Below, in pieces: positions 1-7,234 of a stretch of DNA of 26,687 nt (position 1 is its first letter; every line of letters starts with the position of its first letter). The notes beneath the pieces are model-generated. The model saw only the letters and a program-made list of their open reading frames with translations, had not been told where the DNA came from and ran no database searches. The DNA comes from Clostridiales bacterium (lineage in GTDB: Bacteria; Bacillota; Clostridia; Christensenellales; CAG-314): assembly GCA_003537755.1 (NCBI GenBank), contig DPQS01000045.1, forward strand, positions 1 to 26,687. The letters run 5' to 3'. A program made the position numbers and the translations under genes.

Positions 1-112
1 TGAGCCATCAGGGCGAGTTTTCATTGGACAATTCCTCGACAGGACCCCACTACATCAACTTTCGCACTTCGGCACCCATTTAGTAGCGGGTGCACGCCCC
101 GTGCTCGGCTCC
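1..112 (-). repeat. Dispersed intergenic repeat, copy A (at window edge)
   Basis: The stretch contains the blocks AATTCCTCGACAGGACCCC (about 30-48), CTTCGGCACCC and GCGGGTGCACGCCCC. The reverse complement of 17205-17279 carries the same blocks in the same order, including the flank TGAGCCATCAGGGCG at bases 1-15. Related copies lie at 15098-15276, 17305-17496 and 26577-26687. No ORF covers it. It looks like a non-autonomous intergenic repeat of the REP/BIME or MITE kind, and its left end is probably cut by the window edge. Confidence 0.75.
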
Positions 113-238
113 CAACTTTCGCGCTTCGCCACGTTTTGCCACATACTCACCGCAAAAACTCGCCGCAAAGTTTATTTCGGGTTTTAAGGATTGTTAAAGC
201 GATAACCGTTACAATAAATGTGTTACAAGGCAAATTTA

Positions 239-268
239 TTGACATTGTTGCTTTTTACGTGATATAAT
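239..268 (+). promoter_or_regulatory. Strong sigma-A promoter upstream of the 55-aa small ORF
   Basis: A perfect TTGACA (239-244) and a perfect TATAAT (263-268) are separated by 18 bp. Transcription would start near 275, about 90 nt ahead of the ATG at 364. There is no clear terminator before ftsH, so this promoter may also serve ftsH. Confidence 0.85.
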
Positions 269-363
269 GTTATCCGTATAAGTAGCAGGTGTACATGGAA
301 GTAAATCATTTTCGCAAAAAGCAAGCCACCTATAATCGCTAAAATGTTTAAGAGGTTGAAAAC

Positions 364-531
364 ATGACATTCAAAGAAAAGGAATTTCGAAAATACATCG
401 GTGAAGAAAAGGCAAAAATGTTGCAAAAGTATGCGCCCGAAGTATACAAAGCCGAATTAGAAGACTTTATATTGCCTGACTACATACTGAAAGACAAAAA
501 CGGCAAGCAAATTTATCCGCCTGAAGAGTAA
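364..531 (+). CDS. Small hypothetical protein, 55 aa
   Basis: This short ORF encodes a charged 55-residue protein that starts MTFKEKEFRKYIGEEKAK and ends IYPPEE. I do not recognise a family. It is rich in Lys and Glu, has no membrane segment or signal peptide, and should be cytosolic and mostly helical in its first half. Support for it being real is an AGAGG ribosome site (351-355) about 8 nt before the ATG, a consensus promoter at 239-268, and sensible codon use through to the stop. It lies 157 bp upstream of ftsH on the same strand with no terminator between, so co-transcription is possible. The role is unknown, and no function should be transferred from ftsH. Confidence 0.6.
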   Translation: MTFKEKEFRKYIGEEKAKMLQKYAPEVYKAELEDFILPDYILKDKNGKQIYPPEE

Positions 532-548
532 TAAAACAAAAAAACGAG

Positions 549-674
549 GTGCAGTCAAGGCGGCGGCGCACAAGTAACGCCCTTCGATTGCACGCAGACA
601 AGCCACCGGGCGGAGTTTCCGTCAGGCGCAGACAACAAAAGAACAAATTCAGTCAGCGTTCGCTTTGCGAATGC
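549..674 (+). promoter_or_regulatory. Structured leader between the small ORF and ftsH
   Basis: Several stems can be drawn in this gene-free stretch. GTGCAGTC (549-556) pairs with GATTGCAC (586-593), with AAGG/CCTT and GCG/CGC pairs inside it. A GCGTTCGC-TTT-GCGAATGC hairpin (about 656-674) ends just before the ftsH ribosome site at 676-682. None has a T-run, so these are not terminators. A cis-acting role in ftsH expression is inference. I do not recognise a named riboswitch. Confidence 0.35.
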
Positions 675-688
675 GTAAGGAGAACAAT

Positions 689-2740
689 TTGAATCAACAA
701 CGACGTAAAGGGGCTGTTTACACAATTATATCCCTGGTACTGCTTGCGATATTTTTCGTAATTCTGTTCATGTCGCTAAGCAGTAAATCTCAAAAAATCA
801 GTTACACTGACTTCAAAGAAAATATCGGCAACTACGTCAAGATAGACAACAACATCTACCACGTATCATGCGTGGACGCAGCTGGCAAAAAGTACTACTT
901 CAACGTGGAAGTCGGCTACACAGAAAAAGTCGCAGAATTCATTCACACTGCGATGGACAACCGCTCATTGATTGAAAAAGGCGGCACTGTTGCCAATGAC
1001 GCGCCTGTGGCAAACGCCGCACTGGATTACACTGCAGCCGACCCCAACCAGGCAAGTTGGCTTGATTACGTCCTTCCCGTGCTGTGGGTGTGCCTTATCA
1101 TCGGTCTTGGCGTAATCATGTTCCGTTCCATCGCCAAGCAAAACAACCAGAACATGGACTTCGGTCGTTCCCGCGCAAAGGCGCAAAAGAACATCAAAGT
1201 CCGTTTCGCAGACGTTGCAGGCGCGGATGAGGAAAAGGAAGAGTTGCAGGAAATCATCGACTTTCTTAAACATCCGCAAAAGTACAACGACGTCGGAGCG
1301 CGTATCCCTCACGGCGTGTTGCTTGTAGGTCCTCCGGGAACAGGTAAAACTCTGTTTGCCAAAGCCGTTGCAGGCGAGGCAGGCGTGCCGTTCTTCTCTA
1401 TCAGCGGTAGTGACTTTGTCGAAATGTTTGTCGGCGTGGGCGCAAGCCGCGTAAGAGATTTGTTCGATCAGGCAAAGAAAAACATGCCGTGCATCATCTT
1501 TATCGATGAAATCGACGCGGTAGGTCGTCAGCGCGGCGCAGGTCTCGGTGGCGGTCACGACGAAAAGGAACAAACGCTTAACCAATTGCTGGTTGAAATG
1601 GACGGTTTCGAGTCCAACACCAACATTATCGTAATGGCGGCAACCAACCGCGCGGACATTCTTGACCCGGCATTGGTTCGTCCGGGACGTTTCGACAGAC
1701 AAATCTTCGTCAACCGCCCCGACGTAAGAGGGCGCGAAGCCATTCTTAAAGTTCACGCACGCAAAAAGCCCATCGGACCGGACGTAAACTTCCGTCAGGT
1801 GGCGCGTATCACGGCAGGCTTTACGGGCGCAGACCTTGAAAACCTGCTCAACGAAGCGGCAATACTGGCTGTCCGCGACGGCAGAAAAGTCATTTCCATG
1901 GCGGACGTCAACGAGGGTATCAACAAAGTGGTAATGGGCCCCGCCAAAAAGTCGCGCCTTGTGACGGAACCTGACAAGCGCATTACCGCCTACCACGAAG
2001 CAGGTCACGCAATACTGGGCAGTTTGCTTAAGTACTGCGACCCGATTCACGAAGTTACAATCATTCCGCGCGGACAGGCTGCGGGCTACACCATGAGCCG
2101 TCCCGACAACGACAACGACCACGTAAGCAAGCAACAACTGCTGGACGAAATCACAATGGGACTCGGCGGACGCGTTGCGGAAGAACTTATCATCAAAAAC
2201 TACTGCACGGGCGCAAGCGGCGACATCAAAATGATTACCGACAAGGCGCGCCGCATGGTTACCGAATGGGGTATGAGCGACCGTATCGGACCGCTGTTTT
2301 ACGGCAGCGACGGCGAAATTTTCGTAGGTCGCAATTACCAGACGGAAAAGGGCTACTCCGAAGAAATCGCCGGCGTAATTGACGAAGAAATCCGCGCAAT
2401 AGTGGAAAGCTGTCACAAACGCGCTACGGAAATTCTGTCCGGTCACCTCGACGTGCTGCACAACATGGCGCGCGTACTTATCGAGCGTGAAACCATCCAC
2501 ACCGAAGAAGTTGAAATGCTGGTCGCAGGCAAATCCGTCGACGAAGTTCTTGCCGAAATGGACAAGTCCGACAACGCAGGCAGTAACGGTAGTAACGGCA
2601 AAGCAAACGGTACAAACGGCGGTGACGCAAATACCACAAACGTGACTACCGACACGACAACTTCGCAGCCTGCCGCGACTGCCGACAACGAAACGACCGA
2701 CGGCAACGACACGGCAACAACCGACGACCAAAATAAGTAA
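689..2740 (+). CDS. ftsH: ATP-dependent zinc metalloprotease FtsH
   Basis: FtsH is a membrane-anchored hexameric AAA+ protease that extracts and degrades membrane and short-lived cytosolic proteins. The 683-aa protein has an N-terminal membrane helix (about 10-28), an outside domain, a second helix (about 125-146), the AAA module with Walker A GPPGTGKT (214-221) and Walker B IIFIDEID (269-276), the arginine-finger region (PALVRPGRFDR), and the zinc site HEAGH (436-440). The start is TTG at 689, because TAAGGAG (676-682) sits 6 nt upstream. In-frame starts at 665 and 671 would place this ribosome site inside the gene. The last 55 or so residues are a low-complexity Asn/Gly/Thr/Asp tail, longer than most FtsH tails. 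The lipoprotein gene follows 137 bp downstream, with no clear terminator between. Confidence 0.97.
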   Translation: MNQQRRKGAVYTIISLVLLAIFFVILFMSLSSKSQKISYTDFKENIGNYVKIDNNIYHVSCVDAAGKKYYFNVEVGYTEKVAEFIHTAMDNRSLIEKGGTVANDAPVANAALDYTAADPNQASWLDYVLPVLWVCLIIGLGVIMFRSIAKQNNQNMDFGRSRAKAQKNIKVRFADVAGADEEKEELQEIIDFLKHPQKYNDVGARIPHGVLLVGPPGTGKTLFAKAVAGEAGVPFFSISGSDFVEMFVGVGASRVRDLFDQAKKNMPCIIFIDEIDAVGRQRGAGLGGGHDEKEQTLNQLLVEMDGFESNTNIIVMAATNRADILDPALVRPGRFDRQIFVNRPDVRGREAILKVHARKKPIGPDVNFRQVARITAGFTGADLENLLNEAAILAVRDGRKVISMADVNEGINKVVMGPAKKSRLVTEPDKRITAYHEAGHAILGSLLKYCDPIHEVTIIPRGQAAGYTMSRPDNDNDHVSKQQLLDEITMGLGGRVAEELIIKNYCTGASGDIKMITDKARRMVTEWGMSDRIGPLFYGSDGEIFVGRNYQTEKGYSEEIAGVIDEEIRAIVESCHKRATEILSGHLDVLHNMARVLIERETIHTEEVEMLVAGKSVDEVLAEMDKSDNAGSNGSNGKANGTNGGDANTTNVTTDTTTSQPAATADNETTDGNDTATTDDQNK

Positions 2741-2877
2741 CAACAAGGCGGTAATACGCCGCAAATTACATCAAAAATTGTATACGTAGCGTAATTTTGC
2801 TTACCAATCGCAGCATTCTTCGGGTGCAGTGCGGCAAGCAAAACGTCTGCGTAAACGTATTCAAAACGGAGAAAAAG

Positions 2878-4038
2878 ATGAAAAAATATCTCGCCATTCT
2901 GTTGCTGACACTTTTGTGCGTGACAGGCGTGCTTACGGCGTGCAACAATGTTGCGTCGACGGAAACAGCCATTCGCTGGGGCAAATACGACGCTGAAGGA
3001 AACGCCGTTGCCGACGCGTACTCTTACAAAATTTCCCTTGCGGACTTTGCCGACAGAACTACTTCCGGCGCACTGTTCAAAAGTTACAAAAACCAAGCAG
3101 ACGAAACGGACAAAAACACCTACTACAAGGACATGGTAATCAGCACAAGCGGTGCAAACGAAGTTTCGGCGTATTCCAAGGACGAAGTTATCCCTGCCGA
3201 TGTCGAGGGCATCTACACGATTACCTACGTGCAGAGCACTGACAAAACAACCTGGACGGTAACGACCAAACAAACGCTCAACGTAACCTACAACAAAGAG
3301 GACATCATCGAAAGCGGCGTACTGAGCGGGCTTGCTAACTGGGAAACGCTCAAAACCAAGATTAAGGAAGGCTCGGAAACAGAAGAACAGATCACCTTTG
3401 TAAGCACCACCGAAACGACGGTTGTGTTTGAAAACGCCGAGTCGCAACGCCCCGTAAGCAGCAACACGGCTGTGGACGGATTTTACATCGGCAAAAGCAA
3501 GCAGGAAGTGACGAAAAGCAACGTTTCCACCGTGTACGACCTTGCAAACAGCAAGGTTACCGTTACGTTAAACGGCGAAGAAACCACGCGGGAAGTTAAG
3601 CTGAACGCAAATGCCCGCTTTATCGACGCCAACCAGATACTGACCTACATACGCAGCCTTGAAAAGGGCTCGGACAAGATGAAGGACAACCCGTCCGTCA
3701 CAGTGTACCTGCCGGCTTCCGACCGCACCTACACGGCAACGTTCGGCTTTACCTACAGCCAGAACTGCATCCTGACAATGGGCGGCAAAGACAACTACGT
3801 CAAACTGAACAGCGTCAACTGCGCGCTTGGCTCGATGGCGTTTATGCAAACGCAAAACCTGCCCGACACCCTTGCAGGCAAACAGATTGACTGCATCAGC
3901 GACGGCTACGGCGGACACATCAGTCGCTACACCGTGACGCGTTTCCGCGTGGGTAACCTCAGTTACACACTTGACCTCGACGCATTCGACGGCGCGGCAG
4001 ACATCATAGCCGCACTGACCGCCAAGGAAAGCAAGTAA
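2878..4038 (+). CDS. Putative secreted lipoprotein, unknown function
   Basis: A 386-aa protein with a classical lipoprotein signal: a KK start, a hydrophobic core and the lipobox LTAC, which places the lipid-modified cysteine at residue 22. It should be anchored on the outer face of the cytoplasmic membrane. The rest is Thr/Ser/Lys-rich and probably beta-rich. I recognise no enzyme motif, and no solute-binding or protease signature is visible. The ATG at 2878 is preferred over the ATG 81 nt upstream because it gives an intact signal peptide and has GGAG 6 nt before it. A hairpin terminator follows at 4053. It is downstream of ftsH on the same strand, and a functional link is only a possibility. 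Confidence 0.85.
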   Translation: MKKYLAILLLTLLCVTGVLTACNNVASTETAIRWGKYDAEGNAVADAYSYKISLADFADRTTSGALFKSYKNQADETDKNTYYKDMVISTSGANEVSAYSKDEVIPADVEGIYTITYVQSTDKTTWTVTTKQTLNVTYNKEDIIESGVLSGLANWETLKTKIKEGSETEEQITFVSTTETTVVFENAESQRPVSSNTAVDGFYIGKSKQEVTKSNVSTVYDLANSKVTVTLNGEETTREVKLNANARFIDANQILTYIRSLEKGSDKMKDNPSVTVYLPASDRTYTATFGFTYSQNCILTMGGKDNYVKLNSVNCALGSMAFMQTQNLPDTLAGKQIDCISDGYGGHISRYTVTRFRVGNLSYTLDLDAFDGAADIIAALTAKESK

Positions 4039-4052
4039 AACAGAAATCTTAA

Positions 4053-4082
4053 ATGCCGCCACAAACCGTGACGGCATTTTTT
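4053..4082 (+). terminator. Rho-independent terminator after the lipoprotein gene
   Basis: ATGCCG-C-CAC pairs with GTG-A-CGGCAT across an AAACC loop, followed by six T residues. It lies 15 bp past the stop codon. Confidence 0.85.
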
Positions 4083-4197
4083 ATAAGTACTGCTTTTTCT
4101 GATTTACGTGCTGTTGAGATTTTCTTTCTATAAGACAGGCAATTTTTGTCGAATTGCAGACCGGTATCGGCAACGACAACTTTTTTCAAATAATCGG

Positions 4198-4226
4198 TTG
4201 CATTTTTTTGTATAATACAGTATAAT
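4198..4226 (+). promoter_or_regulatory. Promoter of the tRNA-Pro locus
   Basis: TTGCAT (4198-4203) and TATAAT (4221-4226) are separated by 17 bp. The predicted start near 4233 lies 37 nt before the truncated tRNA copy and over 200 nt before the intact tRNA. This suggests that the promoter originally served a tRNA at 4270. Confidence 0.8.
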
Positions 4227-4247
4227 ATTACCGCTAACGAGATGTGA

Positions 4248-4464
4248 CAAACAACTTAATTACCAATATCGAGGTGTAGCGCAGTTGGAATTTGGCAAAA
4301 AGCAAATCGACACGGTGTGTCGTTTGCCGACAAATTCGCAAGAATGAGATTTTCATTCGCAGCGCGGAAGCGGTACGCTAACAACTGCTTGATTACCTTG
4401 CTTGGGAAATTAACTTCAGTCAGCAAACAACTTAATTACCAACATCGAGGTGTAGCGCAGTTGG
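4248..4464 (+). repeat. 41-bp direct repeat carrying the 5' part of tRNA-Pro
   Basis: Bases 4248-4288 and 4424-4464 are the same 41-bp sequence apart from one base (AATATCGAGG versus AACATCGAGG). Each copy holds a 22-bp leader and the first 19 bases of tRNA-Pro. The unit-to-unit distance is 176 bp. The 135 bp between the copies contains two hairpins: GCAAA-t-CGACAC/GTGTCG-TTTGC near 4301-4326, and GAATGA/TCATTC near 4343-4359. No ORF is convincing there. Confidence 0.8.
4270..4288 (+). pseudogene. Truncated tRNA-Pro (first 19 nt only)
   Basis: CGAGGTGTAGCGCAGTTGG is the acceptor 5' strand and most of the D arm of the intact tRNA-Pro at 4446. The sequence then diverges, with no anticodon arm or T arm. 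It is a broken copy, probably left by a partial tandem duplication or by an insertion event at this tRNA. Confidence 0.75.
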
Positions 4465-4521
4465 TAGCGCGCTTGGTTCGGGACCAAGAGGCCATGGGTT
4501 CAAGTCCCGTCACTTCGACCA
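4446..4521 (+). tRNA. tRNA-Pro, anticodon CGG
   Basis: This is a 76-nt tRNA with an encoded CCA end. The acceptor stem is CGAGGTG/CACTTCG with one G-T pair. The D arm is GCGC/GCGC. The anticodon arm is CTTGG-TTCGGGA-CCAAG, which gives anticodon CGG (reads CCG, proline) with G37 as expected for tRNA-Pro. The T arm is ATGGG-TTCAAGT-CCCGT. The discriminator base is A at 4518. Confidence 0.97.
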
Positions 4522-4525
4522 TCTA

Positions 4526-4548
4526 TGTAGGACGAAAATACTGCCCTA
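4526..4548 (+). repeat. Island repeat, copy 1 (direct)
   Basis: The repeat includes GGACGAAAATACTGCCCTA and starts 5 bp after the tRNA CCA end. The full 23 bp recurs exactly at 6915-6937, and 20 bp of it recurs inverted at 7650-7669. The three copies mark the AT-rich island. They could be recombination or attachment sites, or simply a short dispersed repeat. Confidence 0.8.
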
Positions 4549-4549
4549 C

Positions 4550-4589
4550 AAAATACAGCCTGAAAACGAGAGTTTTCAGGCTGTATTTT
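4550..4589 (+). terminator. Terminator of the tRNA-Pro transcript
   Basis: An 18-bp perfect stem (AAAATACAGCCTGAAAAC paired with its complement) closes on a GAGA loop. The T-rich end of the second arm is TATTTTA. Confidence 0.88.
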
Positions 4590-4766
4590 ACTATATATTG
4601 TGGTTTTGAGCGAAATTGAGTATTTTTGATTTTGACTACTGCCTTTTTATGCAAATCAATCAAAGATAGGACTTAAACCGACGACTTTAATAACATCATG
4701 AAAGAATGCAATAGTATTTTATTCTGTCGCAATAAGTTCTTGTGTGTTAAATTGTAAGTGTTACTA

Positions 4767-4795
4767 TTGATTTTCATTAAATTATATCATATAAT
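4767..4795 (+). promoter_or_regulatory. Promoter of the DUF2971 gene
   Basis: TTGATT (4767-4772) and TATAAT (4790-4795) have a 17-bp spacer. The leader to the ATG at 4818 is short, about 16 nt, and includes AGGAG. Confidence 0.8.
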
Positions 4796-4817
4796 CTTAA
4801 AGATAGGAGTTTAACAA

Positions 4818-6179
4818 ATGACGGAAGAAATAGTACAAAGATTTATACATAGATTATTCAATTCGGATTTGAGTAAGGATGGTAAAGCGATAAGGGATGA
4901 AAAGCTACCTTATATCAATTTACCTTTATATAAATATTGTTCAGTTTGCGAAAGCGATAAACGGACGAAAGACACGATTGATTATAATATTGACAATTTT
5001 GAAAATGATATATTATATTTTCAAAATCCCGCAAAGTTTAATGATCCATTTGATTGCTATTTAGGATTTTCACAGACACAAATAGTACGCGATATTATGA
5101 TACAGCAACTGAAACAACAACATCAATATACCCCGCAAAATAGAGAGATAATTCAAACGCTATTTGAACAATCGGATGATTCAAACGAATTGCTTGAAGA
5201 AAATATGGATATAGTTGTTTCTATTATGCGAGATACGGCGACGCTTTTAGTTGGGGACGATCCTGTTGAGAAAGCAGTATTAGATAGTGTATGTAGTTTG
5301 TCAGAAAGCGATATAACGTTATTTAAGAGAATTTTTAGCAATCAACTTACAATTCTTGATAAACAAAGAATAGTTGATTTAATGTTTGATAATCCGACTT
5401 TTCAAGCATCATTATCTACAAATCTTCAAAACCCCGAATTTTCTCTTGCGGCAGCTCGGCATGATATGAAGTGGAAAATGGAGAACAATCCGAGTGAAAT
5501 GCTTTACGAAGATGAAGGAACCGGATTGACTGGTATCGATTTAATATTGAATTTAGCAACAATGATAAAGAGGAATCAGTACTCGATAAAAGATATAGAT
5601 TCTATAAAAGAACAATTTGATTCAATATCAAAAGAATCCATTAAGAAAGCAAGGCAAGTTGTTTCCGAACAATTTAGAGTAACTTGTTTAAGCCAAAAAA
5701 TGGATTCATCATTAATGTGGTCGCACTATGCGAATAAGCATTATGGTTTTTGTCTTGAATATGATTTTACCGCGACGGTATCTTATCAGCCGAACGATTT
5801 GTTGACTGCGCAACTTATGCTTTTTCCCGTGCATTATTCGGACGAACGACCTTTGTTGTCAAAAGCTCTTTTTGACACAAAAAATCTGTTTAATTACAAA
5901 AAGAATAATATGCTTCCTGCCGTTGCGTTTGAAAAAATCATGTATGGTCTTTTGGGAAAAAGCTCGGATTGGGATTACGAAGAAGAATGGCGAATTTTTC
6001 AATTAGGAAATAAAGATACAATGAAACTACCAAAAGCGCGTAAAGTGTTTTTAGGGGCGAATATAGAGGATAGCCCCAAACAGCGTATAATGGAAATAGC
6101 AAAAAAGAAGAATATCCCCGTTTTTCAAATGTATTTGAAAGCAGATAGATATAAATTTGATTATTATAGAGTATTATAG
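4818..6179 (+). CDS. DUF2971 family protein with a long internal insertion
   Basis: The 453-aa protein carries the hallmarks of DUF2971: FNDPFDC (74-80), a C-L-S-Q then W-S-H-Y-A...GFCLEY block (about 291-320) and a W-x-Y-E-x-EWR block (about 383-390). The family is common near phage-defence and mobile genes, but its biochemical activity is not established. Residues 90-290 are an unusually long, mostly helical segment between the conserved blocks, so the protein is longer than typical members of about 250-350 aa. AGGAG lies 8 nt before the ATG. The gene has its own promoter and a hairpin terminator 4 bp after its stop, so it is a single-gene unit. Base use is strongly AT-rich compared with ftsH and dnaN, which supports recent transfer. 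A defence role is inference. Confidence 0.85.
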   Translation: MTEEIVQRFIHRLFNSDLSKDGKAIRDEKLPYINLPLYKYCSVCESDKRTKDTIDYNIDNFENDILYFQNPAKFNDPFDCYLGFSQTQIVRDIMIQQLKQQHQYTPQNREIIQTLFEQSDDSNELLEENMDIVVSIMRDTATLLVGDDPVEKAVLDSVCSLSESDITLFKRIFSNQLTILDKQRIVDLMFDNPTFQASLSTNLQNPEFSLAAARHDMKWKMENNPSEMLYEDEGTGLTGIDLILNLATMIKRNQYSIKDIDSIKEQFDSISKESIKKARQVVSEQFRVTCLSQKMDSSLMWSHYANKHYGFCLEYDFTATVSYQPNDLLTAQLMLFPVHYSDERPLLSKALFDTKNLFNYKKNNMLPAVAFEKIMYGLLGKSSDWDYEEEWRIFQLGNKDTMKLPKARKVFLGANIEDSPKQRIMEIAKKKNIPVFQMYLKADRYKFDYYRVL

Positions 6180-6183
6180 CAGG

Positions 6184-6230
6184 AAGGGGCTGTGGCAAGT
6201 TGAAAAAAAACTTGCCACAGCCCCTTTATT
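6184..6230 (+). terminator. Terminator after the DUF2971 gene
   Basis: An 18-bp perfect stem (AAGGGGCTGTGGCAAGTT with its complement at 6209-6226) closes on a 7-nt loop GAAAAAA and is followed by TATTATAG. Confidence 0.85.
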
Positions 6231-6322
6231 ATAGATTGTTTTAATTAAATATAGCAAAAAAGTTAAAACTACTTTCTAACGAATGGTTTAATATTGATGA
6301 GAAAAAATTAAACTTATACAAA

Positions 6323-6895
6323 ATGTTTAAGCAAATAATCGTTAATCAAAATGATGCTTGGTATAAGTCTTTTTCAGGAAACTACGCTGATTCATTTTTA
6401 TACTTCATTTGTCTATTGAATTATTTTTCCGGGTTTAAAAATATTCAAGATTATAAAGAAAAAACGGTTGAAGAACATAGGGTGCTGTTAAACAATTTGG
6501 CAGTTGCAAATTTAAACGATTATTTCACGAGGATGCATTCGAAACTTCCAATAGAACCAATTTCTCCAAATGATAATGAGTTTTATTATAATCAACGTGG
6601 GGCTAAATGTTTCTTTGATTATACACGGCAAGGATATTTAGATATTCCTAAACTTAAATCAAATAAAGAAAGAGGAGCGATATATCAAGTTTTATCGGTA
6701 GGCTTTTTCGGGGGAAATGAGCAGCCTTGTGTAACAATATATAAAGATGAACAGGCGCAATGTTTATTATTGCCTAAAGAGTTGTCTGACTGGGCATTTG
6801 ATATGGTTGCTTTCTCGAATATTGGTGGGAATTTTTTTCCAAGTGATGTAGAGTTCGGTTATATTAATGGGCGCTATTATGCAGAAATATTATAA
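6323..6895 (+). CDS. Hypothetical protein, probably 5'-truncated
   Basis: The 190-aa protein has no family I recognise. It is rich in aromatic residues and Asn (KQIIVNQNDAWYKSF at the start, FGYINGRYYAEIL at the end), has no signal peptide and is probably soluble. The ATG at 6323 has no ribosome site. The same frame stays open upstream to a stop near 6244, and those codons read like protein (EWFNIDEKKLNLYK), but no ATG, GTG or TTG start lies there. The simplest reading is the 3' part of a longer gene that lost its beginning at a junction just after the DUF2971 terminator. It is AT-rich like its neighbours. A copy of the island repeat begins 20 bp past its stop. Confidence 0.55.
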   Translation: MFKQIIVNQNDAWYKSFSGNYADSFLYFICLLNYFSGFKNIQDYKEKTVEEHRVLLNNLAVANLNDYFTRMHSKLPIEPISPNDNEFYYNQRGAKCFFDYTRQGYLDIPKLKSNKERGAIYQVLSVGFFGGNEQPCVTIYKDEQAQCLLLPKELSDWAFDMVAFSNIGGNFFPSDVEFGYINGRYYAEIL

Positions 6896-6914
6896 GAAAG
6901 CAAGTAAAAACATT

Positions 6915-6937
6915 TGTAGGACGAAAATACTGCCCTA
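6915..6937 (+). repeat. Island repeat, copy 2 (direct)
   Basis: This is an exact 23-bp match to 4526-4548 in the same orientation. The two direct copies enclose the DUF2971 gene and the truncated gene (2.4 kb). Confidence 0.8.
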
Positions 6938-7072
6938 ATTTTTATGGTTTGGAGAATATTAATAAAGGCTTAAAACAGGCGAATACTAGCGTGAAAAAGA
7001 ACGATTTTTGATGAAAAAAATTGATTAAAAAACAACATCGTTAGTTCAAAACTTGCTTGGTGTAGCAAGATA

Positions 7073-7114
7073 AAAAGTCGACATTTTCTGATGAAACAGA
7101 AGTTGTCGACTTTT
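7073..7114 (+). terminator. Hairpin before the nuclease-like gene
   Basis: AAAAGTCGACA (7073-7083) pairs with TGTCGACTTTT (7104-7114), with an inner TTCTG/CAGAA stem. The second arm ends in TTTT. The sequence from 6938 to 7072 holds no convincing gene, only the short frame ENINKGLKQANTSVKKNDF (6953-7009), which may be a remnant. Confidence 0.55.
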
Positions 7115-7234
7115 CATTATGAAAGAAAAATATTATGATGATGAAGTAATGAACAATTATGATTTTGAAAAGTATGTATAATAAGGTTTGCATTAAAAAT
7201 ATTTATAAATAAGTTCAATGAGAACGATGTTTAT

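Noticed and set aside
223..426. 67-codon minus-strand frame
   Set aside because: It overlaps the promoter and the better-supported 55-aa gene on the plus strand, and has no ribosome site.
965..2764. 599-codon open frame antisense to ftsH
   Set aside because: It is a shadow of a gene with biased codons, has no ribosome site, and its product is Val/Phe/Cys-rich with no family motif.
4211..4216. An extra TATAAT upstream of the tRNA locus
   Set aside because: It is only 7 bp from TTGCAT. The TATAAT at 4221 has the correct 17-bp spacing.
4317..4619. 100-codon frame running through tRNA-Pro
   Set aside because: It overlaps the intact tRNA and its terminator, and its product has no plausible features.
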